A stretch of 64,000 nucleotides of DNA from an uncultured Christensenella sp. (GCA_910578565.1 CAJTQF010000001.1:62001-126000); one strand, 5' to 3'. Shown: positions 10,191 through 19,220, counted from the first letter of the stretch. The notes: generated by a model from the sequence alone, not told the origin. Translations and numbers: made by a program.

Positions 10191-11246
10191 ATGGAAGATC
10201 AGATTAAAAACGAAGAGCAAGTTAGCGAAAAAGAAAACTTCAACGATAATCTTCACGGCGAAAATCTGACTGACCGCGCCAAAGTTTTGTCCCCGGGAAT
10301 GACCGTATTAAAAAGGTTTTTCCGCTCAAAACTTTCAATTATAGGTTTGGTCACGCTCGTTTTGCTGTTTTTGTTCTCATTTCTGGGACCCGTGTTTACA
10401 AAGTGGGGACCTAACGAAGCCGACCCCAATTCAAAAACTATTTTTACCGTAACTTCGATAACTTACGAAGTGGACGGCGAAACTTATACCTGCTTCGAAG
10501 TTACTCTCGACGAAACCAATTACAACATACTCGGCGACATAAGCGCGGACCATATTATGGGCACGGACGACTCGAGTTACGACGTGTTTACCCGCCTTAT
10601 GACGGGCGGCAGAGTTTCGCTTACCATAGGTTTTGTCGTAGTCATTCTCGAAACGCTTCTCGGCGTGTTGCTCGGCGGACTTGCGGGTTACTTCGGAAAA
10701 TGGGTGGACCAGCTTATAATGCGTATAGTGGATATTTTAAGCTGTATCCCGTCCCTGCCGATAATGCTTATTTTAAGCGCGGTGTTCACCGCTCTCGGCA
10801 TTGTGGATATTTCAAGGCTGTATTATATGATGATTGTGCTGACCCTGTTGGGGTGGCCCAGCGTTGCGCGGCTTGTGCGCGGACAGATACTTTCTTTAAG
10901 AGAGCAGGAGTTTATGCTCGCGGCAAAAAGTTCGGGTCTGTCCACGGGCAAAAAGATTTTCAAACACCTGCTGCCCAACGTAATTCCGCAGCTTATAGTG
11001 TTTATGACGCTCGGTCTCGGCAGTATAATTTTGTATGAAGCAACTCTCGGATATCTGGGAATAGGCGCGCCCACGGGTACCGCAACCTGGGGCAACCTGA
11101 TAAATTACGCGTCTGACGCAACTTACAGAAACTATTATCCTAACCTCTGGCTGGGAGCGGGTATTTGCATAACGCTTGCAATCCTTGCCTTTAACTTTGT
11201 CGGCGACGGACTACGCGACGCGTTCGACCCCAAGATGAAGAGGTAA
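10191..11246 (+). CDS. Peptide ABC transporter permease, OppC/DppC type
   Basis: The 351-aa second permease has a hydrophilic N-terminal tail of about 40 residues (Lys/Glu-rich) before the first membrane helix, as is common in OppC. An extracytoplasmic loop includes MGTDDSSYDVFTRLM, matching the conserved GTD.G.D..SR.. element of the family. The EAA loop is at about residues 242-262 (SGLSTGKKIFKHLLPNVIPQ). The C terminus NFVGDGLRDAFDPKMKR is the classic ending of this family. AAGGAG lies just before the ATG. The next ORF, an ATPase, begins 3 bases after the stop, indicating tight operon organisation. Confidence 0.93.
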   Translation: MEDQIKNEEQVSEKENFNDNLHGENLTDRAKVLSPGMTVLKRFFRSKLSIIGLVTLVLLFLFSFLGPVFTKWGPNEADPNSKTIFTVTSITYEVDGETYTCFEVTLDETNYNILGDISADHIMGTDDSSYDVFTRLMTGGRVSLTIGFVVVILETLLGVLLGGLAGYFGKWVDQLIMRIVDILSCIPSLPIMLILSAVFTALGIVDISRLYYMMIVLTLLGWPSVARLVRGQILSLREQEFMLAAKSSGLSTGKKIFKHLLPNVIPQLIVFMTLGLGSIILYEATLGYLGIGAPTGTATWGNLINYASDATYRNYYPNLWLGAGICITLAILAFNFVGDGLRDAFDPKMKR

Positions 11247-11249
11247 CAT

Positions 11250-12644
11250 ATGGAAAATAAAAAGGAAAACAAAAAACGCTATATTTCCCGTTCCGAATCA
11301 CGGCAGATAGCCAAAGAAAATTCAAAGGCTATAAGATACTATGAAAAGCGCAAAAAGCGCAAAGTAAAAGTTGACGAATATACCGCCGAAATGAAGGACG
11401 AAAAGAATATAGTAGAGTTTGAAAATCTGCATACCTATTTCTTTTCCGACGCAGGCACAGTAAAGGCGGTAAACGGCGTAACGTTTTCGGTACCGGCGGG
11501 TTCTACCGTCGGCGTAGTCGGCGAAAGCGGTTGCGGGAAAAGCGTTACTTCACTGTCGTTGATGCAGCTTGTACAGGCGCCCAGCGGTCAGATAGTAGAC
11601 GGTTCGATAAAATTCCGCGCTGAGCTTTTCAAACGCGATTCGCGCGGCAAAAAAATCCCCGTGTACGAAACCGTGCTTGAAGAAGACGGCACCGAAAGGA
11701 TAAAACTCAATGAAAAGGGCAAGCCCGTAATAAAGAAAAACGGGCTTGGCGGCAATACTTACGAAATGGAAACAAGGGTGGTAGACATCGCAAAAATGCC
11801 CACCGAAGCAATGCGTTCCATCCGCGGCAGGGAAATTTCAATGATTTTCCAGGAGCCTATGACTTCGCTGAATCCAGTGTTCACCATAGGAAACCAGCTT
11901 GACGAAGTAGGAAAACTGCACATTGAAGGAATTTCAAAAAAGAGCGTAAGAGCCCGCAGTATAGAAATGCTGAAATTGGTCGGCATTGCCGACCCCGAAG
12001 GAGTGTATAAAAAGTATCCGCACCAGCTTTCTGGCGGTATGCGCCAAAGGGTTATGATTGCAATCGCTCTTTTGTGCAACCCCAAACTGATTGTCGCGGA
12101 CGAACCCACAACCGCGCTTGACGTTACTATACAGGCGCAGATACTCGACTTACTTAGAGAAATAAAACACAAAATAAACGGTTCTATTATGCTAATTACC
12201 CACGACCTTGGCGTTGTTGCCGAAATGGCGGACTACGTTGTGGTAATGTACGCTGGCAAGGTAATAGAAACCGGTACGGCGGAAGACATATTTGACAGAC
12301 CGCTGCATCCTTACACCATAGGACTGCAAAAGAGCAAACCCACAGTTGACGGCAAGGTAGACGAGCTGTACTGTATTCCCGGTTTTGTTCCCAATCCTAT
12401 AAATATGCCGAACTATTGCTATTTCCGCGACAGGTGCGAAAAATGTATGGAAAAATGCTCGGGCGAATATCCCGAACTCATAAAGGTTTCAGACACGCAC
12501 AGCGTTTCGTGCTATCTGTACGAAGGCGGCGTCGTTCCCTGCGAGCGTGACAAAACACAGGTTGAACCTACGGCGGAAACAATAAAAAAGGCGACTAAAC
12601 AGCGCAAAACGGCGGCAGAAAAAGAGGTAAAAAACAATGGCTGA
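11250..12644 (+). CDS. Peptide ABC transporter ATP-binding protein, OppD/DppD type
   Basis: The 464-aa ATPase energises peptide import on the cytoplasmic side. Visible motifs are Walker A GESGCGKS (91-98), Q-loop FQEPMTSLNP (about 200-209), signature LSGGMRQR, Walker B LIVADEPTTALD and switch ITHDLG. A C-terminal oligopeptide/dipeptide domain includes a Cys cluster (CYFRDRCEKCMEKC) that in relatives binds an iron-sulfur cluster. Two unusual points: a basic N-terminal extension of about 50 residues, and an inserted segment of about 50 residues (125-178, charged and Lys/Gly-rich) between Walker A and the Q-loop. The stop overlaps the ATG of the next ATPase by 8 bases, implying coupled translation. 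Confidence 0.92.
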   Translation: MENKKENKKRYISRSESRQIAKENSKAIRYYEKRKKRKVKVDEYTAEMKDEKNIVEFENLHTYFFSDAGTVKAVNGVTFSVPAGSTVGVVGESGCGKSVTSLSLMQLVQAPSGQIVDGSIKFRAELFKRDSRGKKIPVYETVLEEDGTERIKLNEKGKPVIKKNGLGGNTYEMETRVVDIAKMPTEAMRSIRGREISMIFQEPMTSLNPVFTIGNQLDEVGKLHIEGISKKSVRARSIEMLKLVGIADPEGVYKKYPHQLSGGMRQRVMIAIALLCNPKLIVADEPTTALDVTIQAQILDLLREIKHKINGSIMLITHDLGVVAEMADYVVVMYAGKVIETGTAEDIFDRPLHPYTIGLQKSKPTVDGKVDELYCIPGFVPNPINMPNYCYFRDRCEKCMEKCSGEYPELIKVSDTHSVSCYLYEGGVVPCERDKTQVEPTAETIKKATKQRKTAAEKEVKNNG

Positions 12645-14895
12645 AAGCGAACTTAAAACCACCGGACAGGAAAAACCTGCGTCTGCGTTTTGGAATTTCT
12701 TGCCTAAACTTTTGCCCTGTCTGGCTTGCGGGCTTGCCGGCGTAGCCTTACTGTTTACATTTTTAATAGGCGTTTCAAACGGTTCTGAAACTTCGTATAT
12801 TTACGATTATTTTTCAAAGGTATACGACAGTTACGGATTGAATTCCGCAATGAATACGTCAATTATTATCGGAACGGTTGTTGTTGCCGCGGGACTTGTT
12901 GCGGTACTGGCGTTTACGGGCTTTACCGTTTATTTCGCGGTTAAGAAGTTTGTAAAAAAAGAAGATTGCCCGCTTGAAAAATTTGCGCTTGCAACTTTTT
13001 TGTCCTATATAGCGTTTGCGGTTGCTTTTTACGCGCTTCATAGCTGGCAGTCTGATATTCTTTCCGTTAAAACTTCGTTTAATTACAACGCCGCTACGAT
13101 TGCGGGATTTGTAATCGTGTGTCTGGTTGCGTGCGCTTACGTCGCTTGCAAGGCTCTTGTGACTCTTGAAATTTTCAAATACAAGGCAAATTTGGCAAAC
13201 GCAATTTACAACGCCGTTATACTTGTAATGGTCGTTGTGGTTGCCGCTCTTGCGGTTTTGCCCCTTGTTAAAATGACTTTGGGCGACGTGACTACCGTCG
13301 TGGACGACGAAACGGTCAGCACAGGCAACGCGCTTATAGGCAGCTGTTATGCGGGCAACTTTATAGCCTGGATAACGAACGGCGCGCTACTTGGAGAAGA
13401 CGCGGCTGTGCTTTCGAATCTTTCGTCAAGCGCAACGGCTGGCTATATCTCAGTGTTGGCGATAATAGGCGTATATCTGCTTTTGGCGGCAAATCTTTTG
13501 TCCGATTCGTTCGGCAAAAAGGCGAATATCAAAATTCCCGCCGTCATTGTATTTGTACTTACGGTTTTCAGTCTGTTCTTCGCAGTGCTGGCAAGCAGCT
13601 TCTTTACCGACTTATTCAAAGCCGACGGCGAAGAATATCTATTTAACGCGTCGTACGGCATTGCAATATCCGTTACAGCGCTTTCGCTGTCAGTGTGGAT
13701 AGCGGTTATCGTAAAGCCCTATATTTTAGGGGCGGTGTTAAAAAACAGAGCGGGCAAAGCGGCGGAAGGCGAAGAAGAAATCCTTCTGGAAGTTAAAAAC
13801 CTTTGCCAGTATTTCCCCGTTGAAACAAATTTCTTTGGCGAACCGGTCAAATTTTTAAAGGCGGTTGACGACGTTTCGTTCAAGCTGAAAAAGGGCAAAA
13901 CGCTGGGTATCGTAGGCGAAAGCGGTTGTGGCAAAACCACTATGGGAAGGTCGGTACTGCATTTATACGATATTACAAGCGGCGAAGTTTACTTTAAGGG
14001 CGAAAAAATTTCCGGTTTGAAGAACAATGAATTTGACAGACTGCGCCCCAACCTGCAAATGATTTTTCAGGACCCTTACGCAAGTCTGTCGCCGCGTCTG
14101 ACAGTAGGTGAAATAATAGGCGAAGCGGCGCGTCAGCACGGCATAGTTTCCAAAGCGGATTATCACGATTATGTTTTAAAAGTAATGAAGATGTGCGGAC
14201 TTCAACCGCATTACTTTGAAAGATACCCGCACGAGTTTTCGGGCGGACAGCGGCAGCGAATCTGTATTGCCCGCGCCCTTGCTTTAAAACCCGAAGTCGT
14301 TGTCTGTGACGAACCCGTGTCGGCATTGGACGTCTCTATACAGGCGCAGATAATAAATATGCTGATAGAGCTGAGAAAGACGCTCGGGCTGACTTATATA
14401 TTTATCTCGCACGACCTGTCCGTGGTAAAACACATTTCGGACGAAGTGGGCGTTATGTATCTGGGCAGTCTGGTAGAGTACGGCAGTAAGGACGCAATAT
14501 TCAGCAACACTCTTCATCCCTACACAAAAGCGCTGTTCTCGGCTGTGCCCGTGCCCAACCCGCACGTTAAAATGAACAGGGTGATATTAAAGGGAGACAT
14601 TCCTTCGCCCGTAAATCCCCCCGCAGGCTGTAAATTCCACACCCGCTGCGACAGCTGTATGGATATTTGTACCCGCATAAAACCCCTTTATAAAGAAGTT
14701 GAAAAGGGTCATTTCTGCGCCTGCCACCTTTACGACACAGAAGAAGAAGTGAAGAGAATGGAAGCGGATTACGCGGAAGAGCAGAGATTGTTGGAGTTGC
14801 AGAAAGAAGAAAAGGTCAAGTTCAATATTGTGGATAAGATAAAAAATCTGAAAAAATCCGACGGCAAGGATACGGATAATGCGCAAAAAGAATAA
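12637..14895 (+). CDS. Peptide ABC transporter ATPase (OppF type) with N-terminal multi-pass membrane domain
   Basis: The 752-aa protein is an unusual fusion. The C-terminal half (from about residue 380) is a standard OppF/DppF ATPase with GESGCGKTT, FQDPYASLSP, FSGGQRQR, VVCDEPVSALD, FISHDLS and the C-terminal Cys-containing oligopeptide domain. Residues 1-375 contain about eight hydrophobic segments (for example LACGLAGVALLFTFLIGV, IIIGTVVVAAGLVAVLAF and AVILVMVVVVAALAVLPLV) and no family I recognise. OppF proteins are normally soluble and about 320-340 residues long, so this domain would tether the ATPase to the membrane or add a function. One uninterrupted frame spans the junction, arguing against an assembly artefact. 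The start overlaps oppD; the small gene that follows overlaps its end. Confidence 0.88.
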   Translation: MAESELKTTGQEKPASAFWNFLPKLLPCLACGLAGVALLFTFLIGVSNGSETSYIYDYFSKVYDSYGLNSAMNTSIIIGTVVVAAGLVAVLAFTGFTVYFAVKKFVKKEDCPLEKFALATFLSYIAFAVAFYALHSWQSDILSVKTSFNYNAATIAGFVIVCLVACAYVACKALVTLEIFKYKANLANAIYNAVILVMVVVVAALAVLPLVKMTLGDVTTVVDDETVSTGNALIGSCYAGNFIAWITNGALLGEDAAVLSNLSSSATAGYISVLAIIGVYLLLAANLLSDSFGKKANIKIPAVIVFVLTVFSLFFAVLASSFFTDLFKADGEEYLFNASYGIAISVTALSLSVWIAVIVKPYILGAVLKNRAGKAAEGEEEILLEVKNLCQYFPVETNFFGEPVKFLKAVDDVSFKLKKGKTLGIVGESGCGKTTMGRSVLHLYDITSGEVYFKGEKISGLKNNEFDRLRPNLQMIFQDPYASLSPRLTVGEIIGEAARQHGIVSKADYHDYVLKVMKMCGLQPHYFERYPHEFSGGQRQRICIARALALKPEVVVCDEPVSALDVSIQAQIINMLIELRKTLGLTYIFISHDLSVVKHISDEVGVMYLGSLVEYGSKDAIFSNTLHPYTKALFSAVPVPNPHVKMNRVILKGDIPSPVNPPAGCKFHTRCDSCMDICTRIKPLYKEVEKGHFCACHLYDTEEEVKRMEADYAEEQRLLELQKEEKVKFNIVDKIKNLKKSDGKDTDNAQKE

Positions 14896-15124
14896 GAGAG
14901 ACGACCTTGATACCGAAACCACAATAGTGGATATGAACGTGGAAGGCTTTAAATGGTACGACCCCGCTAAAAAACGCGGCGAAAAGAAAGTGCCTTTAAA
15001 AATTTCGCGCAAAGAATACTGGCGTATGGTTCGCGGCGCGTTTGCCGCTTATGCGCCGATGATTGTTTGTATCGTGGTGGCGTTTTTGGTAGTGTTCGGT
15101 CTTGCTTATCTGTGGCTGAGTTAA
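14879..15124 (+). CDS. Small single-pass membrane protein, last gene of the Opp operon
   Basis: This 81-aa protein is strongly basic and charged over residues 1-50, then has one hydrophobic helix (about residues 55-80, AYAPMIVCIVVAFLVVFGLA). Predicted topology is a cytoplasmic N terminus with the helix at the extreme C terminus. I recognise no family. The start lies 17 bases inside the end of the OppF-like gene, so translation is probably coupled, and a strong terminator follows at once. It may be an accessory or assembly protein for the membrane-fused ATPase, but that is inference from position only. Confidence 0.6.
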   Translation: MRKKNKRDDLDTETTIVDMNVEGFKWYDPAKKRGEKKVPLKISRKEYWRMVRGAFAAYAPMIVCIVVAFLVVFGLAYLWLS

Positions 15125-15131
15125 TAAAATT

Positions 15132-15164
15132 AAAAGCGACGGCTTTGAAAGCCGTCGCTTTTTT
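15132..15164 (+). terminator. Bidirectional rho-independent terminator
   Basis: A perfect stem (AAAAGCGACGGCTTT / AAAGCCGTCGCTTTT) with a tiny loop has T-runs on one side and A-runs on the other. It ends the Opp operon and also the converging desulfidase gene, whose stop codon touches it. Confidence 0.9.
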
Positions 15165-16431
15165 ATATGCTTTTAATCATTAATTTAATTATTTCTTCGT
15201 CGGTTTCCTTCATGCCTATTCTTGCAAGGTCGCACACGTTGTCAATCGTCTTTTCCACCGCCGAATCCAGAATGCCGTCGCCGCCCATAAATTGGTTGCC
15301 GCAGCGGTTCATTTCCATTCCCAACAGCCCCGCGTCTACCGCTGAAGCTATTTTTGCCGCACAGCTCGATTTTGCTCCGTCGCAAATTATGCCTGAATTT
15401 ATAGCCAGCGCGTTTACGATAGTGTGGGCTATCTGTTCGTAGCCGCCGCCGTACAGATAGCAAACCCCCGCGCCTGCGCCCGCGCCCGCGCTGACCGCGC
15501 CGCAATAGGCGGAAAGCCTGCCTATGCCCGTTTTAAGATGAATGGTAATCAGGTCTGACAGGGTAACCGCGCGTATCAGTTTTTCACGTTCCGCATTCAT
15601 ATGTTTTGCGTACACCACAACGGGAAGTACGGTGGTCATTCCTTGGTTGCCGCTGCCCGAAACTATAACAACGGGTAGGTTACATCCGTTCATTCTCGCG
15701 TCCGAACCTGCCGCGGCGGTCGCTTTGGCAAGGTTATGCACGTCGTTTCCGAACGCTTTTAAAAGCACTTTTCCAACGTTCGCGCCGTAATCGTTTTTAA
15801 GACCTTCCTGCGCAATGGCATAATTGTATTCTATCTGTCGGTTAATAATCTCTTCAACGTCGCAAAGTTTTACTTCGTTTGCAAATTCTATTATATCGCA
15901 TACGTTTAAAATACTTCTGTCGGTGCGGCATTCTTCGGTGAAAAGTTTACCGTCGACAATGCGTTTTCCGTTCTTTTCTACGGTAACTACGTTTGTGTGA
16001 TGCCCTTCTATCCTGACGTAAGCGTCGTCTCCGCCGCTAAATACTTTTACTCCTATATCGAATACGCATTCAGAACGCGCTTTATTGACCGTAAAGGGAG
16101 TGGCGGCAAGATAGCTCTTTATTGCCTGTTTTTCGCTGTCGGTAACTTCGGACAGAACTTGCAGTTTGCTTTCGGCGTTGCCTGCGACAATACCCGCGGC
16201 GGCGGCAGCGGTAACGCCTTTCAGTCCGCCGGTGTTTGGTACGATTACGCTTTTTACGTTTTTTAAAATATTGCCGCTGACCGAAATTTCAACTCTTTCG
16301 GGCAAAGTTCCCAGTACGCTGCGCGCAAGCGCGGCGGCGTAGGCAAGTGAAATGGGTTCCGTACAGCCCATTGCCGGAAGCAACTCTTCTTTTAAAATGC
16401 TTAAATATCCTTTGTAAACGCTCTTTTTCAT
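15163..16431 (-). CDS. L-cysteine desulfidase / UPF0597 family (CyuA/YhaM-like, serine dehydratase alpha-chain fold)
   Basis: The 422-aa protein begins with a segment typical of the UPF0597/YhaM family, containing ELLPAMGCTEP. Cys23 corresponds by position to the conserved N-terminal Cys that works with an iron-sulfur cluster in characterised L-cysteine desulfidases. Further conserved Gly/Cys-rich parts are VSGSGNQGMTT, AYCGAVSAGAGAGAGVCYL and GIICDGAKSSCAAKI, whose Cys residues are candidates for 4Fe-4S ligands. The expected reaction is cysteine to pyruvate, ammonia and sulfide in the cytoplasm; some family members may act on other amino acids. It is transcribed alone from its own promoter, divergent from a redox membrane operon. 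Confidence 0.85.
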   Translation of the reverse strand: MKKSVYKGYLSILKEELLPAMGCTEPISLAYAAALARSVLGTLPERVEISVSGNILKNVKSVIVPNTGGLKGVTAAAAAGIVAGNAESKLQVLSEVTDSEKQAIKSYLAATPFTVNKARSECVFDIGVKVFSGGDDAYVRIEGHHTNVVTVEKNGKRIVDGKLFTEECRTDRSILNVCDIIEFANEVKLCDVEEIINRQIEYNYAIAQEGLKNDYGANVGKVLLKAFGNDVHNLAKATAAAGSDARMNGCNLPVVIVSGSGNQGMTTVLPVVVYAKHMNAEREKLIRAVTLSDLITIHLKTGIGRLSAYCGAVSAGAGAGAGVCYLYGGGYEQIAHTIVNALAINSGIICDGAKSSCAAKIASAVDAGLLGMEMNRCGNQFMGGDGILDSAVEKTIDNVCDLARIGMKETDEEIIKLMIKSI

Positions 16432-16449
16432 ATTAATCCCGTCAAGTTT

Positions 16450-16478
16450 AGAATAGCCTAATATGTAAAAATTGTCAA
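16450..16478 (-). promoter_or_regulatory. Sigma-A-type promoter of the desulfidase gene
   Basis: On the minus strand TTGACA (16478-16473) is followed after 17 bases by TATTCT (16455-16450), 19 bases before the ATG. It sits back to back with the opposite promoter, with only 11 bases between the two -35 boxes. Confidence 0.75.
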
Positions 16479-16489
16479 GTAAAAAACTA

Positions 16490-16519
16490 TTGACGGGGCG
16501 TGGCTGAAAATGATATAAT
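16490..16519 (+). promoter_or_regulatory. Sigma-A-type promoter of the NapH-TlpA operon
   Basis: TTGACG (16490-16495), an 18-base spacer and TATAAT (16514-16519) lie 38 bases before the ATG at 16558. The pair of divergent promoters may share control. Confidence 0.75.
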
Positions 16520-16557
16520 AAGTGTGTAAAAATCTATAAAAAAAATCGGAGGTGTGT

Positions 16558-17439
16558 ATGGAAAAAACCGTTAAAAACGGCGCGCGCAACAAAAGCGCCG
16601 TCGGCAAAAACGTGCGGCTTTACTACGGCATTCTGCTGAGTATTATGACCGCGGTTTGCGGCGCGTTTTTCATAGCCGCCGTATGGAACGTCTATCTTTC
16701 GGGCGACGGATTCACCCGCGAAAGACTTGTTGACAGTATAAACGCCTTTGCGCTTGTTCCCTTTATTTTATGGGTGGTAATGTGCTTTACCGGCTGGGTG
16801 CTTTGGGAAGTTTTTCCGCCCGAAAGCAAACGTTACAAAAACGACGTAAGGTACAACCTTTACCGTCAGAAAAAGCGTATGCCCGAAACGGTGAGCGAAG
16901 AGCTTAAAGCGTCTTTCGAAGCGGTGAAACGCGAAGAAAAGACGGTTAAAATTCTGTGGCTTGTCGCAGGAATAATTTGTCTTGCGGCGGCGGTGTATAC
17001 AGTGACCTATCTTTGTCTGCCTTCAAGTTTTCCTTCGGTGGAGAACAAGAGCATACCTGTATTCACTATGGTGAAAAGGGTGTTACCGGTGGTTTTGGCG
17101 GCGTTTGCCGTGTGTTGCGGCGTAGCCGTTTACGAAGGTAAATCGGCAAAAAAACAGCTTAAAGAAGTGCAAAAACTTACCGCGGGCGAAAAGGTTAAAG
17201 TCAAGCCCGTGCTCTGGCAAAAGTGGCGTGACAAAGCCGCGGAAAAAGCCGATAAAAAGTTTTATTCAAGTCTCGTTAAATTTATGGACTTTACGGGTAA
17301 TCACTATCTTGCAATTATCCGTACGGCGGTTGCGTGCGTGTGCGTGTCGTTCGTTATCGCGGGAATATTTAACGGAGGCATGAACCAGATGCTTCAAAAG
17401 GCGATAATAATTTGTACGGAGTGTATCGGCCTTGGTTAA
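16558..17439 (+). CDS. Membrane protein of unknown family, partner of the 4Fe-4S/TlpA protein
   Basis: I start this 293-aa protein at the ATG with GGAGG five bases ahead; a GTG six bases upstream overlaps the Shine-Dalgarno sequence and is less likely. Hydrophobic segments are at about residues 22-45, 65-85, 135-157, 172-190 and 252-275, so it is a four- to five-pass membrane protein with a charged cytoplasmic middle. I do not recognise the family. It overlaps the next gene by 8 bases, so it is probably made together with the NapH/TlpA fusion and may form a complex with it. Several membrane Cys residues (CGAFF, CVCVSF, CTECIG) are present but make no known metal motif. Confidence 0.6.
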   Translation: MEKTVKNGARNKSAVGKNVRLYYGILLSIMTAVCGAFFIAAVWNVYLSGDGFTRERLVDSINAFALVPFILWVVMCFTGWVLWEVFPPESKRYKNDVRYNLYRQKKRMPETVSEELKASFEAVKREEKTVKILWLVAGIICLAAAVYTVTYLCLPSSFPSVENKSIPVFTMVKRVLPVVLAAFAVCCGVAVYEGKSAKKQLKEVQKLTAGEKVKVKPVLWQKWRDKAAEKADKKFYSSLVKFMDFTGNHYLAIIRTAVACVCVSFVIAGIFNGGMNQMLQKAIIICTECIGLG

Positions 17440-19111
17440 GATTAAAAGTTTTTTTATAAAAGTCGGTCAGTGGTTCAAAAGACACGCGCCCACTAAACGG
17501 CGGCTGATACAAATTTACACCGCGCTTCTTTTTAACGCCAATATAAAGGGTATATTCAGCGGCGGGACAAACATAATTTATACCGGCGGAGTAAAAAATA
17601 TCTGCTCGCCCGGACTTAACTGCTATTCCTGCCCCGGCGCGGTTGCGTCCTGTCCTTTGGGAGCGTTGCAAAACGCGATGGGCAACTCGGATACCCGCGC
17701 GCCATATTACGTACTTGGAATTCTTGGGCTTCTGGGACTTATGTTCGCCCGCACCATTTGCGGCTTCTTCTGTCCCGTAGGGCTCGGTCAGGAACTGTTA
17801 TACAAGATAAAAACGCCTAAACTCAAAAAAAGCCGTTATACCAGAATACTTTCATACTTTAAGTATTTTCTCTTGGTTGTAATGGTAATTGCAATCCCTG
17901 CGATTTATGCGGATATTCCCGCGTTTTGCAAGTACATATGTCCCGCGGGAACTTCTGCTTCAATGTTGCAGTTGTTAAATATATCCAACGACGGCTTTTA
18001 CGGAATGCTTGGATTTATATTCAGCTGGAAGTTCCTTTTGCTTATCGCGTTTATTGTAGGCAGTATATTTATTTTCCGTTTCTTCTGCCGTTTCTTCTGC
18101 CCGCTGGGCGCAATTTACGGCTTCTTCAACAAGATTGCTCTTATAGGCGTAAAACTTGACAGAAGCAAATGTATCGATTGCGGAATGTGTATACAGACCT
18201 GCCAGATGGATATAAAACACGTTGGCGACCACGAGTGTATAAACTGCGGCGCATGTATTTCGGTATGTCCTACGAAAGCCATAAGCTGGAAGGGCGAAAA
18301 ACTGTTTGTTAAAAAATCGGATATCGAAGAAGAAGTTAAAGCCCCCGCGCTGTCCGCCGTGTTAGAGAGCGGAACAACCGTAAATACGGCTGAAGAAGTT
18401 TCAGGCAAAATCGTAGCGGAGAATGTTAAGGCGGAGATCACGGCGACGCAAAGCGTTGAAGCGGAAAAACCCGTACAGAAGAGCGCGGCGGTTAAAGTGT
18501 TTAACAAGCGCGCGTTCTGGTTACAGTTCGGCGCTTGGACGGTGGCGCTGTGCGTTCTGATTGCTTCGCTGGTATATTTCAACTTTTTTGCAAAAACCAA
18601 TGCCGTATCCGGATTGCAAATCGGCGACGATTGCCCCGATTTTACGTTTACAACCGTTTATGACAGCAAAGGCGCCTATAACGGAGATGAAAAGATTGAC
18701 GAAATAACTATTTCGGGAAACAAGGGTAAAGTAGTTGTGCTTAATTTCTGGTACACGACCTGCGGACCCTGTGTTGCCGAGCTGCCCGGTTTTAACAGGG
18801 TGAACAATGAATTCGGCGACGATGTTATGATGGTTGCTTTGCATGCGTCGGGATTTGTATCGAACAGCAAGATACAGGAATTTATAGACACTACTATCAA
18901 TGACGGAACAAATTATTGGCGGGATTATTCGTTGATATTTGCACTGGACATAAATAACACAAGCTATACAATGCTTGGCGGAAAAACTACTTATCCTATG
19001 ACGGTAGTAGTTGATAAAGACGGCAAAATTTCATTGATAAAGCACGGTCCTTTGGCGGAAGACGTTTTAAAGAACGAAATTATAAAAGCAGGCGGAACTG
19101 CTGTCGGTTAA
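17432..19111 (+). CDS. NapH-like membrane 4Fe-4S protein fused to a TlpA-type thioredoxin domain
   Basis: The 559-aa protein starts at a TTG that overlaps the previous stop. The N-terminal half is a polytopic iron-sulfur membrane protein of the NapH/RdxA type: CSPGLNCYSCP near residue 55, two CP-containing membrane-edge motifs (GFFCPVG, RFFCPLG), and two clustered 4Fe-4S motifs (CIDCGMCIQTC and CINCGACISVCP, about 245-285). After an Ala/Glu-rich linker and another membrane helix (about 362-388) comes a TlpA/AhpC-like domain with the active site CGPC inside WYTTCGPC and the cis-Pro segment TYPMTVVVD. The likely role is to carry electrons across the membrane to an extracytoplasmic thiol-disulfide enzyme. 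That role is inference; the domain order is clear. Confidence 0.82.
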   Translation: MVKIKSFFIKVGQWFKRHAPTKRRLIQIYTALLFNANIKGIFSGGTNIIYTGGVKNICSPGLNCYSCPGAVASCPLGALQNAMGNSDTRAPYYVLGILGLLGLMFARTICGFFCPVGLGQELLYKIKTPKLKKSRYTRILSYFKYFLLVVMVIAIPAIYADIPAFCKYICPAGTSASMLQLLNISNDGFYGMLGFIFSWKFLLLIAFIVGSIFIFRFFCRFFCPLGAIYGFFNKIALIGVKLDRSKCIDCGMCIQTCQMDIKHVGDHECINCGACISVCPTKAISWKGEKLFVKKSDIEEEVKAPALSAVLESGTTVNTAEEVSGKIVAENVKAEITATQSVEAEKPVQKSAAVKVFNKRAFWLQFGAWTVALCVLIASLVYFNFFAKTNAVSGLQIGDDCPDFTFTTVYDSKGAYNGDEKIDEITISGNKGKVVVLNFWYTTCGPCVAELPGFNRVNNEFGDDVMMVALHASGFVSNSKIQEFIDTTINDGTNYWRDYSLIFALDINNTSYTMLGGKTTYPMTVVVDKDGKISLIKHGPLAEDVLKNEIIKAGGTAVG

Positions 19112-19192
19112 TTTTTACCGCAATAAAAAGCCCCGCGCACTTACCCGTAGTTCTAATAGGGAATTATGGTAAAGCGCGAGCAGAATAGAATC

Positions 19193-19220
19193 AGGCGCAG
19201 CGCGAAGCTACGCCTTTTTT
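19193..19220 (+). terminator. Rho-independent terminator after the NapH-TlpA gene
   Basis: AGGCG-C-AGC ... GCT-A-CGCCT followed by TTTTTT, about 80 bases after the stop codon. A second imperfect hairpin (CGCGC..TTACC / GGTAA.GCGCG) precedes it at about 19133-19178. Confidence 0.7.

Noticed and set aside
16552..16557. GTG start for the 293-aa membrane protein
   Set aside because: The GTG overlaps the GGAGG ribosome site; the ATG at 16558 has proper spacing.
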